A model generated the notes under the pieces. The model saw only the letters and a list, made by a program, of their open reading frames with translations. It was not told where the DNA came from and ran no database searches. A DNA stretch of 64,000 nt from Begonia masoniana (taxonomy: Eukaryota; Streptophyta; Magnoliopsida; Cucurbitales; Begoniaceae), in assembly GCA_022432975.1 (NCBI GenBank), contig CM039505.1:22327338-22391337 (forward strand). Reading direction: 5' to 3'. Below are positions 1 through 11,876 of this stretch, piece after piece. The number at the start of each line of letters is the position of its first letter. Position 1 is the first letter of the stretch. A program made the position numbers and the translations under genes.

Positions 1-275
1 AGAAAAGGTTAGTTATGGTAGTATTGACGATCATTGAAAGTTATTGGATGAAAAATTGGGTGTATTCAATGTTTAGGTTGAAAAATCGGAAATTTAGAGC
101 TTGGAAACCTCCATTAATGGAGGTTGGTTAGTTGTGAGCATAAATTGCTCGATGAAATGCCTGAGAGAGGTTTATTAGAATTTTAGAAAATTTTCTTTAG
201 TTAGAAGTTTCGTTAGTTTACGAAATTTCATTGTCTAGACTCGTTTTTAACAAAGAACATTGTTGATTGGCTTAG

Positions 276-954
276 GTGAACGCAGCTCACGGACAAAGCT
301 TGGTGCGCTAAGGACGACAGGTAAGTTCTCGTGACTTACTGTGGCCGATTGGCCTACACCATAAGTCGAAATTCGTGTTAAGGATAGTTTGGTGCTGTGC
401 TTGTTTAATTGCTTTGGTTGGGTAGTTAGGATTCGATTGTTTTTATAGGTTAATTATTGTTATGTTTTGATGGTATTGGTAGCGTTTTGATGGTATTCAC
501 GTTATGTATGTTTATATTACGTATTGAACTTTTCATGCATCATAGTTTTCGAAATGCCATGAAAAACGAATTTACGCATTGATTTCGAAGAAAAGGTATT
601 GCATGCATGTAACAAGTAAAGTATCATAGTAAACAACGCATGGTGGTTATTTTGGGAGATGTACAGACCTGGCGTTCCATGGTAAGCGGGTCTCCCTCCT
701 TTCAGATGGTGTGGGCTATCTACCCGCTTGAATGAGCCCTATCCATCTGACTGAGAAAGGCCCCGGTAACCAAGACTGACACATACTGAAATGAAACGAC
801 ATGGACGGTTTTCATAGCATTGAACATACATGATCACGCATAGAAATTTACGTAGAATTTACTGAGATTTTTATCTCATAGGTGTCTTTATGGTGTAGGT
901 GACTTTGAGCAAGGTGAGGACGACGTCCCTCCACCTGACGAGCCTGCACGTTGA
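276..954 (+). other. exon-like blocks of a candidate spliced leader ORF in LTR E
   Basis: Block 2 is 276-320 (45 nt), between a TTAG acceptor-like end and a GTAAGT donor. Block 3 starts at 899 after GTGTAG and stays open to a TGA at 952-954 (56 nt). When block 2 is read from its third base and joined to block 3, the frame stays open and ends with GED-DVPPP-DEPAR. The same architecture recurs in the other LTRs of this window. No start codon is identified, and splicing is inferred from consensus sites only. Confidence 0.35.
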
Positions 955-1540
955 CGGAGGATGCCCATGGGAGCGGCTAGTGCAGTCGGTGCGAACTTGA
1001 CCCGTAGGAGCAATAGGTTAAGTGTTTTGGGTTGTTTTGGGATTAATGGGCTGATGGGTGATAGTTAAATGAATTGTATAGTTAAATCATTATAGGATGC
1101 TTGGTATCTGGCTAGTTGATAGATTGATGTATTTGATGATTTAGTCAGCTTCCGCTATGTACGTGTGAATATTGATGAAATAGGTCGGTTTGATGATTTA
1201 AATGGATTAGGTTTTGTTGGTATTGATAAATTAGGTTTTGGATGAAATAGAGGTTTTGATGTTTGGAAATCAGATTGTTAATTAGAGTCGGAGTTGATGA
1301 CTGATGAGGTTTTCAAGTTAATGGATGCATATTTTAGGTGATAGATATGGATGAATTGAGGAATTTATAATGGTGAATTTGATGCTTAGGGAGGAAAGGG
1401 AGTAAGTTGATATTGAGTATGTAGAGTTGGTTAAGTATGAAGGAGAGTAGAAGTGTTGAATGTGTAAAAAAAAATGGGGAAATTGCCTTTGAAGTGTCTA
1501 CCTGTGCCTGCAGAGGTAGACACCTTGCCAGGCAAGGTGT

Positions 1541-1824
1541 CGACCCCTCAGACAAGGTGTCGACCCCTCAGACAAGGTGTCGACCAAACTTACAAAGGAA
1601 TGCAACCCGAGAGCAAAACTGTTTTTGATGTGTTGACCCCTCAAACAAGGTGTCGACCGAACTTACAAAGGAATGCAACAAGAGAGCAAAATTGTTTTTG
1701 AAGTGTTGACCCCTCAGACAAGGTGTCGACCGAACTTACAAAGAAATGCAACCCGAGAACAAAATTGTTTTTGAAGTGTCGACCCCTCAGACAAGGTGTC
1801 GACCGCTGTTGCAAGGTGTCGACC
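1541..1824 (+). repeat. tandem minisatellite with GTCGAC core, 73-bp period
   Basis: The string CGACCCCTCA or TGACCCCTCA recurs at 1541, 1561, 1634, 1707 and 1780. The first step is 20 bp and the next three are exactly 73 bp. Each unit carries one or two GGTGTCGACC palindromic cores. The array lies toward the 3' part of LTR E, and element A inserted into the last GTCGACC. Confidence 0.85.
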
Positions 1825-4327
1825 TGTAACACCCGACATTTCGGCCAGGTGAATTTTTCTGACCATTCTCATTGTTACCCTTTATTTAACCTTTATGATT
1901 AAATTTAACGTTAAGGCAAATTCATTACAAGTTGAGTAAAACTAGGTTGAGTGGCAATTTTGTAATAAAGATTGAAGGATTAGGTATAAATAGAAAATGG
2001 AAACCTTAAATCTCATTTAAACCTCACTGCAGCCGACATTTCCTCTCGGCGACTCCCTTCTTCTCTGGAGCCTTTTTCCTCCCCAGCAACTGGTTTTTCA
2101 GCCTCCACTCCGATAACCCGCATTCTAGGTAAGATTTTGACAATGTAGATGCCGGGTAGTCATTTAGAACTCTGTTTTCAGTTGAACTTGTACTTTCGGG
2201 CTCTTCAATGGCTGAGTCAGTTGGTTATCGTTCTTTATCTTCATTTGGTAATGCCACCTTTAAATCGATTCTGGACCTTTTATATAACCGACCCCGTTTA
2301 ATCGATAGCTATATCTAGCTGTTTCGGTTTTGGATTTCAGACTGCACAGAGAACCTTAGCTGTTAGATTCTAGGATGACTTTCGATTAGAACTTTTAGGA
2401 CTTTATTTTAACTACTGTAATGTGAAATGTGTTAGGTGAAGAAGTTGAAGAGAAGGTGATTCAAGTTGCTAAGGAATCCAGGTAAGTGAATGTATTAAGT
2501 TTCCGGCCAATAGGGCCCTACATCAAAGGATTAAGTTAGATTTAGTGAACATTGTCTGCTATATGTTTGATGAAATGTCGATGGATATGGTTCTGTTATT
2601 CTCATGTACTCCCCTGTCTTAGTTCGATGATTAAGTGCATTTATGTTATGCATCATGTTTTACTTCTCAAGCATATGAAAATGTTTTGAAATATGTTTTC
2701 TCATGAATAAGGTAAGAAGATAAAACTTATGCAACGTGGTTAAGTGAGGGTTGGGGGTGGTTCGGCGTATGTCACAGTCCGCAGTAGGACATATGAATAC
2801 GACCCGCAGTAGGGACCATGATCAAACTCACTGTCGAACCCCCTTTACCGGCACAAATCCTCCCTTAAACCACATAATGTAATGAAGAATATGAATGATG
2901 AAAGGAATGATGAATATGAGCATGTCTACGAATGATGATTATGAACAATGAATACGAGATACGATTATGAATGATGATTAAGATAAGTACATGAAAAGAA
3001 AAGACTTATGAGCATGTTTTTCTCCAAGTTATGCATTCATGAACTCATAATAGTTTGCATTCCTTACTAAGCCTTAGGCTTACAGTTACACCTTATGATG
3101 TAGGTGAAGAAATATCAGGTGAGGAATTCAAAGTTGATGAAAATGTCTAAGCTAGGTTGCTGGAGGTGATCAGTGTGAAATCTGTGGCTGGATGGCGAAT
3201 GGGGAATTCTGGTTAAAGCTCGTATAAGTTTTAATGAAGTTGTTAAGAAGCCAAGTCAAGTAGGTTCGGATTATTTAACAATTTGGGATTTTAGAAACTG
3301 CCTGTCTTAATTTCAGAGTCCGAAGATATAGCTATAGTTATCAAATGAACTATTTTAATTAAGTCTTCCGCTGTGTGAGTTTGAATGAGTTCATGATTTA
3401 TTCTGATGAGTTTTGGCCATTAAGATTTAAGTTATGAGGTTTACATTTATCAAGATAGAAGTCTAAAAAAAAGGGGGGATGTCTGATGCCGAGGGATGAT
3501 GGAGGAAAAGTATTTGTCTTCCGGCTGACGTCATCGGCAGGAGGGTTGTGATGGGAGTCGGGTAAGTTTGACTTCCGGAGGACGTCATCGGAAGAGGAAA
3601 AGTATTTGTCTTCCGGCTGACGTCATCGGCAGGAGAGTTGTGATGGGAGTCGGGTAAGTTTGACTTCCGGAGAACGTCATCGGAAGAGGAAGAGTATTTG
3701 TCTTCCGGCTGACGTCACCGGCAGATAAGGGGTATTTGCCATCGGCAGATGAGAGCCTCGCTTATGGTTCTCTCATCGGCAGACATGGGACGTATCATCG
3801 GCAGATGGTGAGTTAATCTGTCGGAAGATGTAGTTGTCTTAAGCCATCGGCAGATGACGACAATGTCTGTTATCTGGCGATCGGTATGAGTAGTGAGTTA
3901 AGTTACCGGAAGATGTGATGCCACGTCATCGGCAGATATAGAGTATTTGCCATCGGCAGATGAGAGCATCGTCTATTGTTCTCTCATCGGCAGATGTAGG
4001 TGGCTTCCGTTGTATAATTGAACGGTGTTTTAATTGGTCACACGAGTTGCACGTGACTGTCGGCAGATGCAAATATGTGTGCCTGCCGATAGATGTTTAA
4101 TGAATCATGTGAGATGCACGTGCTGACCGGTAGAACAACTAGATGTTTGTCGTTTAGCGATCGGCAGGAGTGAAAGCTAAACGCGGTTATTCAGCGAATT
4201 TAAGTTAAGATGAGATATGATATAAGTCTGAGAAAAAAAAAAGTATACTACGATTACAGAGGTATAAAAGTACGGATAAGTTTAAAGGAAAGTCATGACA
4301 CGTGACGATCCTCCTCGGGTCGTTACA
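1825..4327 (+). repeat. 5' LTR of element A
   Basis: The LTR is 2503 bp. A TATA-like TATAAATAG lies at about 1985-1993, so U3 is only about 160 bp and over 2.2 kb is R-U5. Splice-like landmarks follow: CTAG-GTAAG at 2128/2129, a 46-nt block at 2436-2481 bounded by TTAG and GTAAGT, and GATGTAG-GTGAA at 3103/3104 with an in-frame TAA at 3148-3150. The block at 2436-2481 has a local frame disturbance relative to J. The LTR ends with 92-bp repeats and scattered TCGGCAGATG motifs (about 3500-4170). Confidence 0.96.
3518..3790 (+). repeat. 92-bp minisatellite in 5' LTR of A (2 full units plus a partial)
   Basis: Units start CTTCCGGCTGACGTCA at 3518, 3610 and 3702. Each has one TGACGTCA palindrome and one GGACGTCATCGG variant. 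The third unit runs into TCGGCAGATG-type sequence. The same array is expanded in the 3' LTR. Confidence 0.9.
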
Positions 4328-4331
4328 ATTA

Positions 4332-4343
4332 TGGTATCAGAGC
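4332..4343 (+). other. primer binding site of element A
   Basis: TGGTATCAGAGC lies 4 bases after the LTR end. It is complementary to the 3' end of plant initiator-methionine tRNA, the usual minus-strand primer of Ty3-gypsy elements. Confidence 0.93.
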
Positions 4344-4417
4344 TAAACCAGGTTCTAAAATCGGTTCTGTAGACTGCCTTCCAGCACAGATTGCCACCTG
4401 AGTACTCTCCAACAACT

Positions 4418-4477
4418 GTAAGTGTTTACGATTCTAGTGATGTCATTATGTTAAGATGTGTTTCTATTATTGCTTAG
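4418..4477 (+). other. putative 60-nt leader intron of element A
   Basis: A donor CAACT-GTAAGT and an acceptor TGCTTAG bracket 60 nt, and the gag ATG follows 10 nt later. Matching 61-65 nt intervals occur in J, M and B. Splicing is inferred from sites only. Confidence 0.4.
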
Positions 4478-4487
4478 GAATCTCAAG

Positions 4488-7400
4488 ATGGTAAGAGGTC
4501 AACAGAGGGAAGACAACGTGGATAGTACCACCGTTGCTCAGCTAATAGAATTAGTTAATCGCCAATCACGACAAATAGAGCAACTAGTGATTACTAGAGA
4601 AGAGCTTGGGAACTCCAGCTCTAATGTAACTCATGATCATGGGGGTGAGCGCTTCCACAGGCTCAGACCCCCGACATTCAATGGCCAAGTTTCTGACCCC
4701 ATTTATGCTGAGGAATGGATCCGAAAAGTAGAGGACATGTTTAAGTATGCGAAAGTTGATGAAGGAGATAGAGTCACCTATGCTGTCTATCATTTGGAGC
4801 TGAATGCAAGGCATTGGTGGGATTCTCTTCAGAGCACTGTTAATGCAGAGACTATGACTTGGGATATGTTTAAGACTGCCTTCTTTGACAAGTACTTCAA
4901 TAGGACCGTTCAGGCCAGCAAGAAGAAAGAATTCATGAACCTGCGGCAAACTGGCTCCTGTGACGGATTATATATGCAAATTCGATGCTTTGTCACGGTT
5001 TGCTCCCCGACTGGTTGAGAATGATGAAGACAAGATTTACCAATTTGTTCAAGGACTGAAGCCGAGTTTGTATGTGAAGGTAAAGACTTCTGGGATACAC
5101 AATATACCTTATGGCGAAGTGACGGCTAAGGCCCTGGAATTGGAGGAGGCTGAGATGACAGCTTATGCACAGCGTGAACAGCCAAGGAAGTTCACTAAGG
5201 AGACTCAACCACCACCACGGCAGAACAAGGGATGGCAACCCCAGCAGAACAGAAACCAGCAACAACAACAGCAAGGTGTTAAGAGATCCTTCAATCCAAG
5301 TGATGACCAAGGAAGAGGAAAGCGACCTTCGGCTCCCCTATGTTCCAACTGTCAGAAGAATCACCATGGGGAGTGCAAGCTGCACTCTGGCCGTTGCTAT
5401 AGATGCGACAAGGTTGGACACATAGCCAGAGACTGCCCGATGCCATCAGACCCGAATCGAATTAGAGTTGCACCAAGAGTCTATGCTATGATGGAGGATG
5501 AAGATGTTGAACCACACACGGTCATATCAGGTACCATTATGGTTTGTGGTTTTTCTGCTTATACACTTATTGATACGGGAGCCACACACTCATTCATAGC
5601 AACCCTGTTTGTGTGTAAACATAAGTTAGAACTTTCGCCAGTTGATAAACCGTATAGAGTTATGTTACCATCAGGGAAGTCTTTACATTCTGAGCAAATG
5701 TTGAAGGGTGATGTTTTGTCCTTAGGAGATAAGGAGCTATATGTAGAACTGATTATGATTGACATGAAAGGATATGAGATTATTTTAGGAATGGATTGGT
5801 TATTTAGGCATTATGCCACGATTAGTTGTAGGTCTGGCCTAGTTGATTTCCGACCCCCAAATGGAGATCGGTATACCTTCCAAGCTATTCCAAAGATGAG
5901 TAAGATACCAATCATATCCTCACTAGTGACTCAACGGTTACTGAAGAGTGGTTGCTTGAGTTACCTAGCTAACATAATGGATGTCCGAGTAAAGAATAAA
6001 GTGGAATTACAAGGTATTCCTACCGTACGAGAGTTTCCTGAAGCATTCTTGGACGACTTACCGGGACTACCACCCGATAGAGAGATAGAATTTGTGATTG
6101 ATACATACCCCGAGGCATTACCTGTATCTAAGAATCCTTACCGAATGGCACCTGTTGAGTTAAAAGAATTAAAGGTCCAACTACAGGAATTAGTTGACAA
6201 GGGATTTATACGTTCTAGTAGTTCTCCCTGGGGTGCACCTGTCCTTTTCGTTAAAAGAAAGATGGTTCTCTTAGAATGTGTATAGACTACAGAGAACTGA
6301 ATAAGTTGACAGTCAAGAATAAATATCCTTTACCCCGGATAGATGACCTGTTTGACCAACTACAAGGAGCTAAGGTATTCTCAAAGATTGACTTACGTTC
6401 GGGTTATTACCAACTGAAGGTTAAGGAAGGAGATATACCAAAGACAGCCTTCAGAACCCGCTACGGACATTATGAATTTCTTGTGATGTCATTTGGACTG
6501 ACTAACTGCGCCTGCAGCTTTCATGGACTTGATGAACCGAGTATTTCGTGAATACCTGGATAAGTTTGTGATTGTGTTTATAGATGACATTTTAGTATAC
6601 TCACAGACTGAAACCGACCATGCAGAACATTTGAGAATAGTATTATCAACCTTAAAACAGCAGCAGCTTTATGCCAAATTGTCCAAATGTGAATTTTGGC
6701 TGGATAAGGTCAACTTTTTAGGTCATGTCATTTCTGCTGAGGGCATATCAGTAGATCCAACTAAGGTTCAGGCCGTTAAGGATTGGCCACAGCCAAAGAA
6801 TGTCAGTGAAGTTCGAAGTTTCCTTGGTCTGGCTGGCTACTATAGAAAGTTCATTAAAGGATTCTCTATGATAGCTAAACCTTTGACCAATTTAACCAAG
6901 AAGGACCTCAAGTACTTTTGGACCGAAGCTTGTGAAGATAGCTTCCAATCATTGAAACAGAAGTTAACGACAGCCCCGCTATTAACTCTCCCAACTGAAG
7001 AAGGAAAATTTAGTGTTTATTGTGACGCATCCAAGATTGGTTTGGGATGTGTTTTGATGCAAGAAGGTAAAGTTGTGGCGTATGCCTCTAGGCAGCTAAA
7101 AGGTTATGAACAGAATTACCCCACTCATGATTTAGAGCTAGCTGCAGTTGTTTTTGCTTTAAAAATTTGGAGGCACTATTTGTATGGACAGCAGTGCGAT
7201 GTGTTTTCTGACCACAAGAGTTTAAAGTATCTTTTCACCCAAAAGGAATTAAACATGAGACAAAGACGTTGGTTAGAATTTGTTAAGGACTATGACTTTG
7301 AAATCAAGTACCACCCGGGTAAGGCTAATGCTGTAGCCGATGCTTTGAGCAGAATGTCAAAAACAATGCAACCCGCAGTGTCAGTTTTGTCTGCACCCTT

Positions 7401-8910
7401 GAGGACTGAAGTTCAGAAGTTTGAATTGGAACTAGTTCCAGGGTTGTCAGCCTTACTTACCGATTTGACCATTCAACCAACGGTTTTGGAAAAGATCAAA
7501 GAGTCACAACAGAAGGATTCCGAGGAGAATAACAGTATGATGAATAAGTTGAAGGACGCCACCTCCGAGTTTAGTCTTTCCAATGATGGAATCCTGAGAT
7601 TTAGGAATCGATGGTATGTCCCTTGTGATGAAGAATTACGTAAGTTGATTTTGGCCGAGGCTCACTCGTCTTCCTTTTCTATACATCCCGGTAGCACCAA
7701 GATGTATCGAGACTTGAAGTTACTTTATTGGTGGCCTAATATGAAGAGGGATATCGCCAAGTACGTAGAATCATGCTTGGTATGCCAGCAAGTTAAAGCC
7801 GAGCACCAACGACCAGGAGGTACCCTTCAACCTCTACCTATTCCCGAATGGAAGTGGGAAAACATTGCCATGGATTTTGTTGTAGGCTTACCTAAAACAA
7901 CTAAAGGACATGACAGTATTTGGGTTGTGATTGATAGGATGACAAAGTCAGCTCATTTCTTACCTGTAAAGACAACCTACACGATGGACCAACTTGCTAA
8001 TCTTTACGTTCAAGAAATTATCAGATTGCATGGGATTCCCGTATCCATAGTCTCTGATCGTGACCCTAGATTCACCTCCCGATTCTGGAAAAGTTTACAA
8101 GGTACCTTAGGCACAAAGTTATCCTTCAGCACCGCTTTTCACCCGCAGACAGATGGACAATCCGAGAGGACCATTCAGATACTCGAGGATATGTTGAGAG
8201 CATGTGTGCTTGACTTTCAGACTACATGGAGTAGACACCTACCTCTGATTGAGTTTTCTTACAACAATAGTTACCAGTCCACCATTGGTATGGCACCCTA
8301 TGAAGCTTTGTATGGCAGGAAATGTAGGTCACCTTTGTACTGGGATGAGGTTGGTGAAGCGAAGTTATTGGGCCCAGAGATTTTGCAACAGATGTCAGAC
8401 AAGATTACAGTCATTAGGAAAAGGATGTTAACTGCACAAAGCCGGCAGAAGAGTTATGCGGACCAAAGAAGAAGAGATCTTGAATTTTCTGTTGGCGATG
8501 AAGTTTTCCTGAAGATTTCACCATTTAGAGGAGTCTTAAGATTTGGTAAGAAGGGAAAGCTTAACCCACGGTTCATTGGACCATTCCCTGTCTTAGCTAA
8601 GATTGGTAGCACAGCCTATAGATTACTTTTGCCTCCATCTTTGGAAAAGGTTCACAATGTCTTTCATGTGTCTATGCTAAGGAAATGCATACGTGATCCG
8701 ACTCAGGTTGTTGAACCAACAGAAATCGAAATTGAACCTAATTTGGTGTATGAAGAGAAACCAGTACAAATTTTGGATTCTGCAGTGAAGACTCTAAGGA
8801 ATAAGGAAATCTTGTTGGTTAAGGTCTTGTGGAAGAATCATGGTATTGAAGAAGCTACATGGGAACTACAGCAGGATATGTTGGACAAGTATCCAAAACT
8901 CTTTGCTTGA
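4488..8910 (+). pseudogene. gag-pol polyprotein gene of element A (three frame breaks)
   Basis: The likely start is the ATG at 4488 (MVRGQ), not the GTG 30 bases upstream. In order it encodes a retrotransposon gag domain (RPPTFNG, WWDSL, FFDKYF), a CCHC zinc knuckle CYRCDKVGHIARDC (about 5395-5436), an aspartic protease with DTGATHSFI (about 5574), reverse transcriptase, RNase H (CDASKIGLG onward), an integrase H2C2 finger ([14 protein letters not shown]), an integrase core with [10 protein letters not shown], and a chromodomain-like C-terminus ([16 protein letters not shown]). The stop is at 8908-8910. Three one-base indels break the frame: an extra base near 4950, a missing base near 6257 and an extra base near 6510. 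There are no internal nonsense codons. The breaks may be recent decay or sequencing error. Confidence 0.95.
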
Positions 8911-8938
8911 CCAATTTTCGAGGACGAAAATTTTGTTT

Positions 8939-8951
8939 AAGGAGGGGTGGA
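8939..8951 (+). other. polypurine tract of element A
   Basis: A purine run AAGGAGGGGTGGA directly precedes the 3' LTR. It is the expected plus-strand priming site, and J carries the same tract. Confidence 0.9.
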
Positions 8952-11876
8952 TGTAACACCCGACATTTCGGCCAGGTGAATTTTTCTGACCATTCTCATT
9001 GTTACCCTTTATTTAACCTTTATGATTAAATTTAACGTTGAGGCAAATTCATTACAAGTTGAGTAAAACTAGGTTGAGTGGCAATTTTGTAATAAAGATT
9101 GAAGGATTAGGTATAAATAGAAAATGGAAACCTTAAATCTCATTTAAACCTCACTGCAGCCGACATTTCCTCTCGGCGACTCCCTTCTTCTCTGGAGCCT
9201 TTTTCCTCCCCAGCAACTGGTTTTTCAACCTCCACTCCGATAACCCGCATTCTAGGTAAGATTTTGACAATGTAGATGCCGGGTAGTCATTTAGAACTCT
9301 GTTTTCAGTTGAACTTGTACTTTCGGGCTCTTCAATGGCTGAGTCAGTTGGTTATCGTTCTTTATCTTCATTTGGTAATGCCACCTTTAAATCGATTCTG
9401 GACCTTTTATATAACCGACCCCGTTTAATCGATAGCTATATCTAGCTGTTTCGGTTTTGGATTTCAGACTGCACAGAGAACCTTAGCTGTTAGATTCTAG
9501 GATGACTTTCGATTAGAACTTTTAGGACTTTATTTTAACTACTGTAATGTGAATGTGTTAGGTGAAGAAGTTGAAGAGAAGGTGATTCAAGTTGCTAAGG
9601 AATCCAGGTAAGTGAATGTATTAAGTTTCCGGCCAATAGGGCCCTACATCAAAGGATTAAGTTAGATTTAGTGAACATTGTCTGCTATATGTTTGATGAA
9701 ATGTCGATGGATATGGTTCTGTTATTCTCATGTACTCCCCTGTCTTAGTTCGATGATTAAGTGCATTTATGTTATGCATCATGTTTTACTTCTCAAGCAT
9801 ATGAAAATGTTTTGAAATATGTTTTCTCATGAATAAGGTAAGAAGATAAAACTTATGCAACGTGGTTAAGTGAGGGTTGGGGGTGGTTCGGCGTATGTCA
9901 CAGTCCGCAGTAGGACATATGAATACGACCCGCAGTAGGGACCATGATCAAACTCACTGTCGAACCCCCTTTACCGGCACAAATCCTCCCTTAAACCACA
10001 TAATGTAATGAAGAATATGAATGATGAAAGGAATGATGAATATGAGCATGTCTACGAATGATGATTATGAACAATGAATACGAGATACGATTATGAATGA
10101 TGATTAAGATAAGTACATGAAAAGAAAAGACTTATGAGCATGTTTTTCTCCAAGTTATGCATTCATGAACTCATAATAGTTTGCATTCCTTACTAAGCCT
10201 TAGGCTTACAGTTACACCTTATGATGTAGGTGAAGAAATATCAGGTGAGGAATTCAAAGTTGATGAAAATGTCTAAGCTAGGTTGCTGGAGGTGATCAGT
10301 GTGAAATCTGGTGGCTGGATGGCGAATGGGGAATTCTGGTTAAAGCTCGTATAAGTTTTAATGCAGTTGTTAAGAAGCCAAGTCAAGTAGGTTCGGATTA
10401 TTTAACATTTGGATTTTAGAACTGCCTGTCTTAATTTCAGAGTCCGAAGATATACTATAGTTATCAAATGACCTATTTATTAAGTCCTCCGCTGTGTGAG
10501 TTTGAATGAGTTCATGGATTTTATTCTGATGAGTTTTGGCCATTAGATTAAGTATTGAGGTTTACATTTATCAAGATAAAAGTCTAAAAAAAAAAAGGAG
10601 GGATGTCTGATGCCGAGGGATGATGGAGGAAAAGTATTTGTCTTCGGCTGACGTCATCGGCAGGAGGGTTGTGATGGGAGTCGGGTAAGTTTGACTTCCG
10701 GAGGACGTCATCGGAAGAGGAAAGTATTTGTCTTCCGGCTGACGTCATCGGCAGGAGAGTTGTGATGGGAGTCGGGTAAGTTTGACTTCCGGAGAACGTC
10801 ATCGGAAACTTCCGGAGGACGTCATCGGAAGAGGAAAAGTATTTGTCTTCCGGCTGACGTCATCGGCAGGAGGGTTGTGATGGGAGTCGGGTAAGTTTGA
10901 CTTCCGGAGGACGTCATCGGAAGAGGAAAAGTATTTGTCTTCCGGCTGACGTCATCGGCAGGAGGGTTGTGATGGGAGTCGGGTAAGTTTGACTTCCGGA
11001 GGACGTCATCGGAAGAGGAAAAGTATTTGTCTTCCGGCTGACGTCATCGGCAGGAGGGTTGTGATGGGAGTCGGGTAAGTTTGACTTCCGGAGGACGTCA
11101 TCGGAAGAGGAAAAGTATTTGTCTTCCGGCTGACGTCATCGGCAGGAGGGTTGTGATGGGAGTCGGGTAAGTTTGACTTCCGGAGGACGTCATCGGAAGA
11201 GGAAAAGTATTTGTCTTCCGGCTGACGTCATCGGCAGGAGGGTTGTGATGGGAGTCGGGTAAGTTTGACTTCCGGAGGACGTCATCGGAAGAGGAAAAGT
11301 ATTTGTCTCGCTTATGGTTCTCTCATCGGCAGACATGGGACGTATCATCGGCAGATGGTGAGTTAATCTGTCGGAAGATGTAGTGTCTTAAGCCATTCGG
11401 CAGATGACGACAATGTCTGTTATCTGGCGATCGGTATGAGTAGTGAGTTAAGTTACCGGAAGATGTGATGCCCGTCATCGGCAGATATAGAGTATTTGCC
11501 ATCGGCAGATGAGAGCATCGTCTATTGTTCTCTCATCGGCAGATGTAGGTGGCTTCGTTGTATAATTGAACGGTGTGTTTAATTGGTCACACGAGTTGCA
11601 CGTGACTGTCGGCAGATGCAAATATGTGTGCCTGCCGATAGATGTTTAATGAATCATGTGAGATGCACGTGCTGACCGGTAGAACAACTAGATGTTTGTC
11701 GTTTAGCGATCGGCAGGAGTGAAAGCTAAACGCGGTTATTCAGCGAATTTAAGTTAAGATGAGATATGATATAAGTCTGAGAAAAAAAAAAGTATACTAC
11801 GATTACAGAGGTATAAAAGTACGGATAAGTTTAAAGGAAAGTCATGACACGTGACGATCCTCCTCGGGTCGTTACA
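8952..11876 (+). repeat. 3' LTR of element A
   Basis: The LTR is 2925 bp, bounded by TGTAACACCC and CGTTACA. It is colinear with the 5' LTR but 422 bp longer, mostly from extra copies of the 92-bp unit. The second half carries more small indels against the 5' LTR (for example around 10310-10560) than the first half. Confidence 0.96.
10642..11306 (+). repeat. expanded 92-bp minisatellite in 3' LTR of A, TGACGTCA in every unit
   Basis: Unit starts lie at 10642 and 10732, then at 10847, 10939, 11031, 11123 and 11215. The last five are spaced at exactly 92 bp and look identical by eye. A partial extra piece lies near 10806-10846. Each unit has one canonical TGACGTCA, a core recognised by plant bZIP/TGA factors. 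The 5' LTR has only three units. Confidence 0.93.

Larger units (their letters stand above)
1..1824 (+). repeat. LTR E, left visible part (Tekay-type LTR, start outside window)
   Basis: This non-coding stretch has the landmark order of the other Tekay LTRs here. An AG-GTGAAC block opens at 276 and ends at a GTAAG donor after 320. A GGCCGATTGGCCTACACC motif follows at about 344-361. A GTGTAG-GTGAC block begins at 899 and TTGACCCGTAGG lies near 998-1009. It is most like the LTR of element M at 60053-62442. It is cut at 1824 by element A and appears to resume after 11881. Its 5' end lies left of the window, so it may be a solo LTR or part of a full element. I infer the family from these motifs by eye. 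Confidence 0.7.
1825..11876 (+). mobile_element. Element A: complete Tekay-type Ty3-gypsy LTR retrotransposon
   Basis: The element is 10,052 bp and starts TGTAACACCC, ends CGTTACA. It is flanked by the 5-bp target duplication CGACC (1820-1824 and 11877-11881). It contains a 5' LTR, an initiator-Met primer site, one gag-pol region with three frame breaks, a polypurine tract and a 3' LTR. The LTRs are nearly identical over their first 1.5 kb, which points to a fairly recent insertion. They differ in length (2503 versus 2925 bp), mainly because a 92-bp minisatellite expanded in the 3' copy. Integrase-chromodomain architecture and very long LTRs fit the Tekay/Del chromovirus lineage. It is nested in LTR E. 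Confidence 0.97.

Noticed and set aside
3484..4170. CRISPR-like look of regularly spaced repeats in LTR A
   Set aside because: Units are contiguous 92-bp minisatellites with repeated, not unique, spacers in a plant LTR. There is no cas gene.
1825..11876. Possibility that the two LTRs of A belong to different elements because they differ by 422 bp
   Set aside because: The perfect CGACC duplication, near identity outside the array, and shared primer site and polypurine tract show one element. The array accounts for the length difference.
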